A stretch of DNA of 64,000 bases from 21-14-0-10-47-8 sp966211455 (GTDB lineage: Bacteria; Bdellovibrionota; Bdellovibrionia; Bdellovibrionales; Bdellovibrionaceae). The DNA lies in the NCBI GenBank assembly GCA_966211455.1, contig CBIHNI010000003.1, positions 62,001 through 126,000 on the forward strand, written 5' to 3'. Below are positions 51,653-60,060 of the stretch, in pieces. How positions within the stretch are numbered: position 1 is the first letter of the stretch; each line of letters starts with the position of its first letter. The position numbers and the translations under genes are program-made. The notes below the pieces were generated by a model. It was given only the letters and a program-made list of their open reading frames with translations, had not been told where the DNA came from and made no database searches.

Positions 51653-54454
51653 ATGTCTGCTACTCCCGATTACAAATCGACGGTTCGATTGCCGCAAACT
51701 GATTTCCCAATGAAAGGAAATTTGGCGACCAAAGAACCGGAAATCATTAAAAAATGGCAGCAAGACAAAATCTATCAAAAGCTGATGAAGAAAAATGAAG
51801 GCAAACCGAATTTCGGTTTTCCAGATGGCCCGCCTTACGCCAACGGATCGATCCACATTGGTCACGCCTTCAACAAAACTTTGAAAGACATCATCATCAA
51901 GTACAAAAACATGAAAGGTTTTTGGGCGCCCTTCATTCCAGGTTGGGACTGTCACGGTCTTCCGATCGAGCATGCAGTGATGAAAAATCTGGGACCGAAA
52001 GCGAAAGAAAAATCGGACACCGAAATCCGCGAGCTTTGCCGGGCCGAAGCGACGAAATGGATCGCGCACCAAAGCCCGCAATTCCAACGCTTGGGCGTGA
52101 TGGCCGATTGGGATCATCCGTATTACACGATGCAAGCCGATTACGAAGCCGAAGAGGTTCGTGAATTTGCACGCGCTTACCAAAAAGGTCTGATCTACCT
52201 GGGAACGAAACCCGTTTACTGGAACTGGACTTTGCACACGGCCTTGGCCGATGCCGAAGTCGAATACCATCCGCACAAGTCTCCTGCGATCTACGTCAAG
52301 TTTCCGATCCGCGATGCCGGCACGCTGAAGAAGCTCGGCAACCCTGCAAAGCTTGTTTCGGTTGTGATCTGGACGACGACTCCTTGGACATTGCCTGCCA
52401 ACTTGGGTGTGGCATTGAATGCTGATTTTGATTACACGCTTTTCGACACCGGCAGCGACCTGATCTTGATCGCAAAAAATTTGAAAGAGTTTGTTGAAAA
52501 AGACACCGGTGTTTCTTTGCAGGACACGGGCTTTGTGATCAAAGGCAAAGAGCTCGAATACGGAAAAGCCCGTCATCCATTCTATGATCGTGATTCTCTT
52601 ATCGTGCTGGGCGATCACGTCACGGGTGATGCCGGAACTGGCGCCGTACACACGGCTCCGGGCCATGGTGCGGATGACTATAAGGTCGGTCTTCGATACG
52701 GGATGGAAATTTTATCGCCGGTGGACGAAGCCGGAAAATACACGGACGAAGTTCCCGAGTATCAAGGCACCAACATTTTCAAAGCCAATCCGCTGGTCAT
52801 CGAACGTTTGAAAGAAATCGGCGCACTGTTGGGTCATAAAGAAATCGAGCACAGCTATCCGCATTGTTGGCGTTCGAAAACTCCGTTGATCTTCCGTGCG
52901 ACACCACAGTGGTTTGTCGGTCTTGATATGGAAGGCAAAGAACTGCGCAAAGTTGCGCTGAAAGCCATCGACGAAATCGAATTCTTCCCGGCTTGGGGTG
53001 AAGCCCGTTTCCGCGCAATGATGGAAGGTCGGCCTGACTGGTGCTTAAGCCGTCAACGCATCTGGGGTGTTCCGATCCCTGTCTTCTACTGCGTGAAGAC
53101 CGGAAAGCCTTTGATCGATTTCGATGTGATGATGAAAGTCGCCGACACCATGGAAAAAGAAGGCGGCATCGAAGCTTTCTTTAAATATTCGGCTGAACAT
53201 TTTGTTGGCGATACAGTTCGTCGCAAAAACTTGAATGAAAAAGATGCGGACTTTGGTTCGCAAGGTTTCCGTCACGGAAAAGACATCTTCGACGTTTGGT
53301 TCGATTCGGGCGTTTGCCATGCCGCCGTTCAGAAAAAGCGTCACGGCATGAGCTTCCCAGCGGACATCTACCTTGAAGGAAGCGATCAGCATCGCGGATG
53401 GTTCAATACGTCTTTGATCTCGTCGATCGCAACCAACGGCCAAGCGCCTTTCAAGGCGTTGCTGACGCATGGCTTTGTGATGGATTCGCAAGGCATGAAG
53501 ATGAGCAAATCAAAAGGCAATGTCGTGGATCCGAACGAAGTGGCCGGAAAATCCGGCGCCGAGATCATCCGCCTTTGGACCGTGTACGAAGATTACGGCG
53601 GCGACGTGAAATGTGGTCAGCAAGAATTTGATCGCGTTACCGAAACTTACCGACGCATCCGCAACACCATGCGCTTTTTGTTGGGCGCGACTTCGGATTT
53701 CGATCCGGCGAAAGACTCGGTGCCTTACGATCAAATGACCGCTTTGGATCAGTGGGCTTTGGGACGTTTGTTTGACTTGAATCAGAAACTGACGACCGCT
53801 TATGACGAATACGCGTTCTACAAAGTTTATCACGGTCTCAACACGTTCTTCACCGTCGATTTGTCGGCGACCTATTTGGATGTCTTGAAAGATCGTCTTT
53901 ACACCTGGAAGGCCGATGGTCAGGCTCGTCGGTCGGCTCAGACCGTGATCCACACGATCACCGATTATCTGATCCGCATGATGGCGCCTGTTCTTTCGTT
54001 CTTGGCCGAAGAATCTTATCAGTACGTCAAAGGTGAAAAGAAAGAGTCCGTCTTTTTGTTGGATTTCCCGGTTGCTCCTGCGCACTGGAACAACGCGAAG
54101 GTTGCGGCGCTGTTTGAAGATCTTTTGAAAACTCGTGGTGATGTGCAAAAGGTTTTGGAAGGCCTGCGCACCGACAAAACGATTGGCGCAAGTCTCGAAG
54201 CCAAGGTCACGGTCAAGGCGGAAGGCCAGTTGCTTGAGAACCTCAAAGCATTCCATGGCAAGGGCGGCCTATCTTCCGACCTGCGCGAGTTTTTCATTGT
54301 CTCGGACGTTGAGCTTCTCTTAGGATCATATGAGGTCACAGCATCGAAAGCGGCGGGCGAAAAATGTCTGCGCTGTTGGGTGTACTCGACGGATACCGGA
54401 AAACATTCCGCGCATCCTGGGGTTTGCGGCAAATGTGCTCAGGCACTTGGATAA
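51653..54454 (+). CDS. ileS: Isoleucyl-tRNA synthetase
   Basis: 933 residues, normal for bacterial IleRS. The HIGH motif is in NGSIHIGHAFNKTLKD (about 68-71) and KMSKS in QGMKMSKSKGNVVDPNE (about 616-620). The editing domain is inserted between them, and the C-terminal zinc site is CLRCWVYS...CGKC. It charges tRNA-Ile and hydrolyses Val-tRNA-Ile. Placement ahead of lspA is a common bacterial arrangement. Confidence 0.97.
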   Translation: MSATPDYKSTVRLPQTDFPMKGNLATKEPEIIKKWQQDKIYQKLMKKNEGKPNFGFPDGPPYANGSIHIGHAFNKTLKDIIIKYKNMKGFWAPFIPGWDCHGLPIEHAVMKNLGPKAKEKSDTEIRELCRAEATKWIAHQSPQFQRLGVMADWDHPYYTMQADYEAEEVREFARAYQKGLIYLGTKPVYWNWTLHTALADAEVEYHPHKSPAIYVKFPIRDAGTLKKLGNPAKLVSVVIWTTTPWTLPANLGVALNADFDYTLFDTGSDLILIAKNLKEFVEKDTGVSLQDTGFVIKGKELEYGKARHPFYDRDSLIVLGDHVTGDAGTGAVHTAPGHGADDYKVGLRYGMEILSPVDEAGKYTDEVPEYQGTNIFKANPLVIERLKEIGALLGHKEIEHSYPHCWRSKTPLIFRATPQWFVGLDMEGKELRKVALKAIDEIEFFPAWGEARFRAMMEGRPDWCLSRQRIWGVPIPVFYCVKTGKPLIDFDVMMKVADTMEKEGGIEAFFKYSAEHFVGDTVRRKNLNEKDADFGSQGFRHGKDIFDVWFDSGVCHAAVQKKRHGMSFPADIYLEGSDQHRGWFNTSLISSIATNGQAPFKALLTHGFVMDSQGMKMSKSKGNVVDPNEVAGKSGAEIIRLWTVYEDYGGDVKCGQQEFDRVTETYRRIRNTMRFLLGATSDFDPAKDSVPYDQMTALDQWALGRLFDLNQKLTTAYDEYAFYKVYHGLNTFFTVDLSATYLDVLKDRLYTWKADGQARRSAQTVIHTITDYLIRMMAPVLSFLAEESYQYVKGEKKESVFLLDFPVAPAHWNNAKVAALFEDLLKTRGDVQKVLEGLRTDKTIGASLEAKVTVKAEGQLLENLKAFHGKGGLSSDLREFFIVSDVELLLGSYEVTASKAAGEKCLRCWVYSTDTGKHSAHPGVCGKCAQALG

Positions 54455-54486
54455 CCTGAGCTAAGTTGGAATAAGGAAGAGCAGTG

Positions 54487-54999
54487 ATGAACAAAAAGTA
54501 CGTGATTTTAGCCGGGATCTCAGCACTGTTGATTGCGATCGACCAGTTGACCAAGATGTACATTCACACTCACTTTCAATTGGGTGATTCGGTGCCTGTC
54601 ATCCCGAACTATTTCAACATCACTTACGTGCGAAACTTTGGTGCGGCTTTCGGCTTCTTGGCTGAGAGCCATCCGGGCTTCCGCGAAATGTTCTTCTTGG
54701 CCATGCCACCATTTGCGCTTTTGATTATTTTGATCATCTTGCGCGGAGTAAAGAACAACGACATGCCTCAGATCATCGCGCTGTCGATGGTCTTTGGCGG
54801 CGCGATCGGCAATTACATCGATCGCTTGCGTTTCCGTTACGTGGTCGACTTTTTGGATTTCCATATTCAAAATCAGTATTCGTGGCCCGCTTTCAATGTG
54901 GCGGATTCGGCGATCGTCTGTGGTGTTGGCCTGCTGCTGATCTTGATGCTCTTCGAAAAAAAGTCGAAGAGCGAAACCCCTGAGGGCGCTAAAGCCTGA
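54487..54999 (+). CDS. lspA: Prolipoprotein signal peptidase (LspA)
   Basis: 170 residues from the ATG at 54487 (AAGGAAGAG upstream; GTG at 54484 is an equal alternative). Four membrane helices. Conserved NFGAAFGFL, ALSMVFGGAIGNYIDRLRFRYVVDFLDFH and FNVADSAIVCG, with the two catalytic Asp (in YVVDFLDFH and NVADS). It cleaves lipoprotein signal peptides after lipid attachment. Its stop overlaps the lgt start (TGATG). Confidence 0.96.
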   Translation: MNKKYVILAGISALLIAIDQLTKMYIHTHFQLGDSVPVIPNYFNITYVRNFGAAFGFLAESHPGFREMFFLAMPPFALLIILIILRGVKNNDMPQIIALSMVFGGAIGNYIDRLRFRYVVDFLDFHIQNQYSWPAFNVADSAIVCGVGLLLILMLFEKKSKSETPEGAKA

Positions 55000-55757
55000 T
55001 GTTTCCTGAAATTCATATTTCAGATTCGATCATCCTTCCCACTTACCTTGTCTACCTTTCGATCCTTTATTGCTTTCTGATTTTCTTCACCGCCAAGCGC
55101 GCTGATTGGCTTGGCGAGAATCGCACAATCGCTTTGGATATCGGCTTCGTGTTGATGGTTGGTGGCTTTTTGGGTGGACGTCTGCTGCATATCTTTTATG
55201 AAGCCCCCCAATATTATTTAGACGACTGGATTCGCGTGCTGCAGTTCTGGGAAGGCGGCTTTGTTTTCTTTGGCGGATTTTTGCTGGCTCTTTTGGGCGG
55301 CTTTCTTTACACGAAAATCAAAAAAATCTCGTTCTTTCACTGGGCCGATTTCTATGCGCCCATCATTGCTTTGGGATATGGCTTAGGAAGGATCAGCTGT
55401 TTCTTGGCCGGCTGCTGTTTTGGCCGAACCTGCGATTTGCCGTGGGCGATCCGCTTGGCGTGGGATCCTTCGCAAGCCATGCGACATCCGACGCAGTTGT
55501 ATGCCGTGATTTGGGAGCTGATTCTTTACTTTGTTTTGATTCGCATCGAGAAAAAAAAGATCTTTGCCGCACAAGCGGGACTTCTTTTCTTTTTCTGGAT
55601 CACCTTTCATGGCGTCGGTCGCTTGATGATGGAATCTTTCCGCGATGATTTCCGTGGCGAGCTGATTGCCGGCTGGACTTTGTCTTCGTGGGTTGCCTTG
55701 GGCATCGTGATTTCAGGTATCATCGGCCTTTTGATCCGAGCTCGCAAAATATCTTAA
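54999..55757 (+). CDS. lgt: Prolipoprotein diacylglyceryl transferase (Lgt)
   Basis: 252 residues, slightly short for the family (typically 260-290). About seven membrane helices. Conserved GGFLGGRLLHIFYE, FVFFGGFLLALLGG, GYGLGRISCFLAGCCFGR (the Lgt signature region with Arg-Ile) and MRHPTQLYAVIWEL are present. It transfers diacylglycerol to the lipobox Cys. Next to lspA, consistent with the many lipoproteins here. Confidence 0.95.
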   Translation: MFPEIHISDSIILPTYLVYLSILYCFLIFFTAKRADWLGENRTIALDIGFVLMVGGFLGGRLLHIFYEAPQYYLDDWIRVLQFWEGGFVFFGGFLLALLGGFLYTKIKKISFFHWADFYAPIIALGYGLGRISCFLAGCCFGRTCDLPWAIRLAWDPSQAMRHPTQLYAVIWELILYFVLIRIEKKKIFAAQAGLLFFFWITFHGVGRLMMESFRDDFRGELIAGWTLSSWVALGIVISGIIGLLIRARKIS

Positions 55758-55762
55758 ATAAA

Positions 55763-55831
55763 TGGCACGGTGTTCGCCTGGAATGGCACCCTATCTAAAG
55801 TTTAGACAGTTTCAACTGTCTCAAAATGAGA
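55763..55831 (+). promoter_or_regulatory. Candidate sigma-54 promoter and two palindromes upstream of the 55935 lipoprotein
   Basis: TGGCACG-GTGT-TCGC (55763-55777) has a perfect -24 and GG-N10-GC spacing; the -12 has one mismatch (TCGC for TTGC). Downstream are AGACAGTT/AACTGTCT (55804-55821) and TCTCA-AAA-TGAGA (55819-55831). The start would be near 55789, leaving a leader of about 146 bases that includes the palindromes. A separate promoter closer to the gene is also possible. Confidence 0.45.
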
Positions 55832-55934
55832 ATTTCCCTGTGAAAACAAAATGGAAGGCTTTCCACACTGTTTGCCGCCAGGCCAAGATCGGCACGTCTT
55901 ATGTATTTCCTTCCTGGTGTAGCGGAGGATTTTT

Positions 55935-56684
55935 ATGAAAAAGCTGACGATCTTATTGTACTTCCTGACAGCGGGCCTGACGGCATCGTTGATCGTAGCT
56001 TGCGGAAAATCAGGCGGCGACGGCGGAGCAACGCTGAATCCAACCCCGGTCAACCCGATCGTTCCGTATAATACGCGTCTGGCTTTCTACGCGCAGAATA
56101 CTCAGATGAATCAAATGCTTCCGAACAACGGAACTTCTTATGTCATGCAAACCGGCATGTTGAATGTTCTGAAATATGCGATGCGCACATGCGATCGTGG
56201 CGCTTCGAATGGCGGAACTGCGACTTGCTCAAATTTGCTGAACACGGGCATGCATGACATTATGATTTTTGCCGATGGCTCGCAGGCCAGTTCGGTAAAG
56301 ATGGTGATGCGTGCCATGCAGGGCAACTGGTGCACGAATCCATATTCATGCTCGACTTACTGGTACAGCCTTCCAAGCTTTAAGCAATTTATCTTAGGCA
56401 TGTTTGGCTTCAACACTTTCAACAACAGCAACATCTACAATCCGATGGTATTGAATATGTCGATCTGGCCGATCAACAATTCGAAAGGTTTCGAATTGCG
56501 CGGCAACGCCCCAGGTTACGATCTGTATTACAATTCCGGCGGTCTTCTGTTCCAATTCCAGGTGAACGAGGGAAAATTAGAAGACGTGGCCTGGAACTAT
56601 CGTTTGATTTTCAACGGCGCCGTTGCTGCCACAGGCCGCATGGTTCGCTGTTCTCAAGCAAATTGCGGCGTGCAAGGCTTCTAA
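55935..56684 (+). CDS. Lipoprotein, Asn/Met-rich, unknown function
   Basis: 249 residues. Signal peptide with lipobox LIVAC, then a Gly-rich spacer. The mature domain is rich in Asn, Met and aromatic residues with six Cys (MRTCDRG, TCSNLL, NWCTNPYSCSTYWY, RCSQANCGV) likely paired in the periplasm. No family recognised. GGAGG precedes the ATG. Follows lgt after 177 bp that hold a possible sigma-54 promoter and two palindromes. Confidence 0.78.
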   Translation: MKKLTILLYFLTAGLTASLIVACGKSGGDGGATLNPTPVNPIVPYNTRLAFYAQNTQMNQMLPNNGTSYVMQTGMLNVLKYAMRTCDRGASNGGTATCSNLLNTGMHDIMIFADGSQASSVKMVMRAMQGNWCTNPYSCSTYWYSLPSFKQFILGMFGFNTFNNSNIYNPMVLNMSIWPINNSKGFELRGNAPGYDLYYNSGGLLFQFQVNEGKLEDVAWNYRLIFNGAVAATGRMVRCSQANCGVQGF

Positions 56685-56713
56685 TTTTGTCCATTCTGTG
56701 AGACATTTCATTT

Positions 56714-56932
56714 ATGTCTGATGCAAAAATTCGGAAAGTGAAATGTCCTTATTGCGGAAAAGATGCGCTCTTTTCCGCAGAAAATCCATTTCGCCCCTTT
56801 TGCTCAGAGCGATGCCGTCTTTTGGATTTAGGAATGTGGGCCGATGAAAAGTTTCGCATTCCGACTCAAGATGGAGGATCCGTGCAGGATCCATTGCCTG
56901 GTGATGAATCAGAATTTGAAAACGAATCTTAA
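56714..56932 (+). CDS. yacG: YacG-type zinc-ribbon protein (DNA gyrase inhibitor)
   Basis: 72 residues. Four zinc Cys: KCPYCG (13-16) and PFCSERCRLLDLGMWADEKFRIP, the YacG signature (CPxCG...FCSxRCRxxDLGxWxxExYxIP) . E. coli YacG binds gyrase B and inhibits it. The C-terminal acidic tail is shorter than in E. coli. Lies 29 bp after the lipoprotein gene, with no clear terminator between. Confidence 0.88.
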   Translation: MSDAKIRKVKCPYCGKDALFSAENPFRPFCSERCRLLDLGMWADEKFRIPTQDGGSVQDPLPGDESEFENES

Positions 56933-56981
56933 GATTTTCTGCTAGAGCCTGACGCAATTCCTTTCAGTTCGAAAAAAAACT

Positions 56982-57010
56982 TTGACCCTTGGCAATTTAG
57001 GTCCTCTAAT
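56982..57010 (+). promoter_or_regulatory. Sigma-70-type promoter of the HU gene
   Basis: TTGACC (56982-56987), a 17-base spacer and TCTAAT (57005-57010), one of the best housekeeping promoter matches in this window. The start would be near 57017, giving a leader of about 46 bases with AAGGGAG ahead of the ATG. Confidence 0.65.
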
Positions 57011-57063
57011 CAGTCTGCTGGCCAGGGGTATGGCCAAAGAACACAACAACAAGGGAGTTCACG

Positions 57064-57336
57064 ATGAACAAACAACAACTCATCGAAAAAATCGCTTCTG
57101 AAGCGTCTTGCACTAAAGCTCAGGCTGAAAATATCCTGAACTGCGCTTTCGAAAACATCAAAAAATCTGTGAAAAAAGGCGACGATGTAAAACTCGTTGG
57201 TTTCGGTACTTTCACAAAAGCAAAACGCAAAGCACGCGTTGGTCGCAACCCACAAACTGGTAAAGCGATCAAAATCCCAGCTGCATGGACTCCAAAGTTC
57301 CGCGCTGGTGCTGAATTCAAATCAATGGTGAAGTAA
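57064..57336 (+). CDS. HU-family DNA-binding protein
   Basis: 90 residues, standard HU length. Conserved LVGFGTFTKAKRKARVGRNPQTGKAIKIPA holds the beta-arm and its RNPxTG tip with the intercalating Pro. Forms dimers that bend and compact DNA. Has two Cys near the N-terminus (SCTKAQA, LNCAFE), which is slightly unusual. Monocistronic, with a strong promoter and terminator. Confidence 0.97.
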   Translation: MNKQQLIEKIASEASCTKAQAENILNCAFENIKKSVKKGDDVKLVGFGTFTKAKRKARVGRNPQTGKAIKIPAAWTPKFRAGAEFKSMVK

Positions 57337-57370
57337 TTTGCCCTTGATTCAGTTTTAAGCTGAACCACTC

Positions 57371-57404
57371 AAACCCGGGTCGAAAGATCCGGGTTTTTTA
57401 TTTT
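57371..57404 (+). terminator. Intrinsic terminator of the HU gene
   Basis: AAACCCGG (57371-57378) pairs with CCGGGTTT (57389-57396); inner G-T, T-A and C-G pairs close a GAAA tetraloop. A T run (TTTTTTATTTT) follows. Repeat copy C begins right after it. Confidence 0.93.
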
Positions 57405-57406
57405 CT

Positions 57407-57745
57407 GGGGAGTGGTTGGAGGGCTGGGAGTGGTCGTCACAGCGGTGCGAGGTGGGTTTTTAAGTCCCCTCACAAAGTCTGGAACCAGTTGGTTCCGAAC
57501 TTTGTGAGGCAGGAGTCTGAAGCCCCCTCAGAGAAATGACTCCCAATTGGAAGTCATTTCTCTGAGGGCATCAGCGCAACAAAAATCTATGAGTGAATTC
57601 CCCCAAAACCATACGAATGAATCTCCCCCAAACATTGGAATGGACGGTCGCGGCCGGCTAGGTACGATGGCCGTCCATAGCGGGTTCGGGGCGGCAGAAG
57701 CCGGGGGCGCCCAGCCCGATTGCACGGACGCACGGCCCACATGAC
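57407..57745. repeat. Palindrome-rich intergenic repeat, copy C
   Basis: The G-rich leader 57407-57441 matches copy A 15528-15564, and TCGTCACAGCGGT at 57434-57446 equals 13 bases of the copy A end. The central stem (57468-57486 with 57491-57509, two mismatches) and the following CCCCTCAGAGAAATG are shared with copy A. A further 44-bp palindrome with one mismatched pair spans 57525-57568. The right arm (57620-57722) is shared, inverted, with copy B's left arm. It fills the gap between HU and pfkA; no credible ORF lies inside. Confidence 0.75.
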
Positions 57746-57800
57746 ACGCGAAACACCACAAAGCTTGCCCGCCCCCCTCCCCAAGGCTTAACCTGAATCC

Positions 57801-58769
57801 ATGAAAAAGATCGGTGTTTACACAAGTGGTGGTGACGCTCCGGGCATGAATGCCGGGATTCGCGCCGTGGTTCGCGCAGCTCTCTCGCAAAACGTCGATG
57901 TGGTCGGCATTATCGGTGGATATTCCGGAATGCTGGAAAAGAAATTTCAGCCGATGAGCTTGCGATCTGTCGCCAATATCATTCAGCGTGGCGGGACCGT
58001 TTTGAAAACGGGTCGCAGCCAAGAGTTTTTGAAACCCGAGTATCGCAAGCAAGCCGCTGCGAATTTGAAGGCCGAAGGTATCGAAGGCATGGTTTGCATT
58101 GGGGGCGATGGATCTTTTCGTGGGGCGCATGCCCTGTTTGATGAACATCAGTTTCCAATCACCGGAATCCCCGGAACAATTGATAACGATATCTACGGCA
58201 CGGACAACACGATCGGTTTCGACACCGCCGTGAACACCGCTCTGGAAGCGATTGACAAGGTTCGCGACACGGCCGCAAGTCACGATCGTTTGTTCATCGT
58301 CGAAGTGATGGGTCGCAATTCGGGTTTGATCGCTTCGCATGTTGGATTGGCCGGTGGAGCCGAGCTGATTTTTGCGCCAGATGTGGTGATCACCGTGGAT
58401 CAAGCGATCGATCGCATTAAAATCGGTCAAGCCAAGGGCAAAACAAGTTCGATTTTAGTCGCGGCCGAAGGTCAGAAACCGGGTCGCGCTTACGATTTGG
58501 CCGAGCAGATTCGAAAAAAATCAGGACTTGAAGCCAAGGTTTGCATCTTGGGTCACATTCAACGGGGCGGAACTCCGACAGCGATGGATCGTATTTTGGC
58601 CAGCCGATTGGGTGCCGCCGCGCTCGAAGGTTTGCTTCGTGGTGATCGCGATGTCATGTTTGGAGTTCAAGGTGAACAAATTGTGAAGGTTCCATTTGAT
58701 CTTGCGATCAATCGGGAAAAACCAACTCCGAAAGATTATCTGGCACTTGCGAACTTGCTGGCAAATTGA
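57801..58769 (+). CDS. pfkA: ATP-dependent 6-phosphofructokinase
   Basis: 322 residues, typical bacterial PfkA length. GVYTSGGDAPGMNAGIRAVVR binds the nucleotide; GGDGSFRGAH has the Gly-Gly-Asp-Gly motif of ATP-using enzymes; PGTIDNDIYGTDNTIGFDTA holds the catalytic Asp; VEVMGRNSG binds fructose 6-phosphate. Key step of glycolysis. Starts 55 bp after repeat copy C, so its promoter must lie in or next to the repeat unless it reads through from HU. Confidence 0.96.
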   Translation: MKKIGVYTSGGDAPGMNAGIRAVVRAALSQNVDVVGIIGGYSGMLEKKFQPMSLRSVANIIQRGGTVLKTGRSQEFLKPEYRKQAAANLKAEGIEGMVCIGGDGSFRGAHALFDEHQFPITGIPGTIDNDIYGTDNTIGFDTAVNTALEAIDKVRDTAASHDRLFIVEVMGRNSGLIASHVGLAGGAELIFAPDVVITVDQAIDRIKIGQAKGKTSSILVAAEGQKPGRAYDLAEQIRKKSGLEAKVCILGHIQRGGTPTAMDRILASRLGAAALEGLLRGDRDVMFGVQGEQIVKVPFDLAINREKPTPKDYLALANLLAN

Positions 58770-58862
58770 CGCTTGCGCTTTCTGCGCTTGTGCCCTTCAT
58801 TGACTCCTTCGAAATTTCGTCATGTTATCAATATGTTATCCAACAATTGTCAAGGAGGAGAC

Positions 58863-59984
58863 ATGAAGGTTTTGTTATCAGTTTTGGTGGCGCTTTCGGC
58901 GCTAACCGCGTGTACAAAAAAGAACAGCGATGAGATCTTGATCGGACATTTCGGTTCGATGACAGGTTCAGAAGCAACATTCGGACAAAGCACAGATGAA
59001 GGAATTCGTTTGGCTGTCGAAGAAGTGAATGCGGCTGGCGGAATCAAAGGAAAGAAAATCAAAGTCATCACTTTGGACGACCAAGGTAAAGCCGAAGAAG
59101 CGGCTTCGGTTGTGACTCGTTTGATCGAGCAAGATAAAGTCGTCGCTTTGTTGGGTGAAGTGGCAAGCTCGCGCTCGTTGGCGGCGGCTCCGATCGCTCA
59201 GAACAAAAAAATTCCGATGCTGACACCAAGCTCGACAAATCCGAAAGTCACCGAAATTGGCGATTATATTTTCCGTGCTTGCTTCATCGATCCGTTCCAA
59301 GGAACTGTGATGGCAAAATTCGCCAATGAGAATCTGAAGTTTAAAAAAGTTGCGATCTTGCGTGACGTGAAATCAGATTACTCGGTCGGTTTGGCTGATT
59401 TCTTCATTACAAAGTTCAAAGAATTGGGCGGAGAGATCGTCATCGATACCAGCTACCAATCTCAGGACGTGGATTTCAAAGCTCAGCTGACTCAGATCAA
59501 ATCAAAAAATCCAGAAGCGATCTTCGTTCCTGGTTACTACACAGAAGTGGGTTTGATTGCTCGCCAAGCTCGTGAACTGGGGATCAAAGCGGTTCTTTTG
59601 GGTGGCGACGGCTGGGATTCTCCGAAGCTTTCGGAAATCGGAAAAGACGCGATCAATGGCGCTTACTTTTCAAACCACTACTCGCCTGAAAGCAAAGAGC
59701 CGGCTTCCGTCGAGTTCTTGACCAAGTTCAAAGCGAAATACAACAAACTGCCAGACGGTCTTTCTTCTGTCGCATACGATGCGACACGCATGCTTTTGAA
59801 AGCGATCGAGTCCGCTCCTGAAGTGAAAGCGACTGCGATCCGTGACCAATTGGCGATGATCAAAGAATTCGTCGGCGCGACTGGTAAGATCTCGATCGAC
59901 GAGAAACGCAATGCGGTTAAATCTGCGGTTGTCGTTCAAGTTCAAGGTCCTGATTACAAGTACGTCACGACCGTCAATCCATAA
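58863..59984 (+). CDS. Branched-chain amino acid ABC transporter substrate-binding lipoprotein
   Basis: 373 residues from the ATG at 58863 with AAGGAGGAG upstream; the frame opens to 58773 without support. Lipobox LTAC near residue 17. The type I periplasmic binding fold is shown by ILIGHFGSMTGSEATFGQSTDEGIRLAVEEVNAAGGIKGKKI, the Leu/Ile/Val-binding family signature. Being a lipoprotein, it is tethered, unlike E. coli LivJ/LivK. First gene of the liv operon; a stem-loop follows it. Confidence 0.92.
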   Translation: MKVLLSVLVALSALTACTKKNSDEILIGHFGSMTGSEATFGQSTDEGIRLAVEEVNAAGGIKGKKIKVITLDDQGKAEEAASVVTRLIEQDKVVALLGEVASSRSLAAAPIAQNKKIPMLTPSSTNPKVTEIGDYIFRACFIDPFQGTVMAKFANENLKFKKVAILRDVKSDYSVGLADFFITKFKELGGEIVIDTSYQSQDVDFKAQLTQIKSKNPEAIFVPGYYTEVGLIARQARELGIKAVLLGGDGWDSPKLSEIGKDAINGAYFSNHYSPESKEPASVEFLTKFKAKYNKLPDGLSSVAYDATRMLLKAIESAPEVKATAIRDQLAMIKEFVGATGKISIDEKRNAVKSAVVVQVQGPDYKYVTTVNP

Positions 59985-60000
59985 TCGATTGACTTCATAT

Positions 60001-60027
60001 GTCCCGGCTTCAAACTGAAGCTGGGAC
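60001..60027 (+). promoter_or_regulatory. Stem-loop between substrate-binding protein and livH
   Basis: A 12-bp stem with one G-U pair and a 3-base loop (60001-60012 with 60016-60027), followed by CCTTTCTTAATC. A weak terminator or a 3' stabilising structure would make more binding protein than permease, as in other ABC operons. Confidence 0.65.
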
Positions 60028-60060
60028 CCTTTCTTAATCACCACGACAGGTACAAACAAC

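Noticed and set aside
51635..52666. 343-codon minus-strand open frame opposite ileS
   Set aside because: Shadow of ileS codon use; no recognisable protein features.
57547..57744. 65-codon ORFs on both strands inside repeat copy C
   Set aside because: They arise from the inverted repeat; no ribosome site and no similarity to a protein family.
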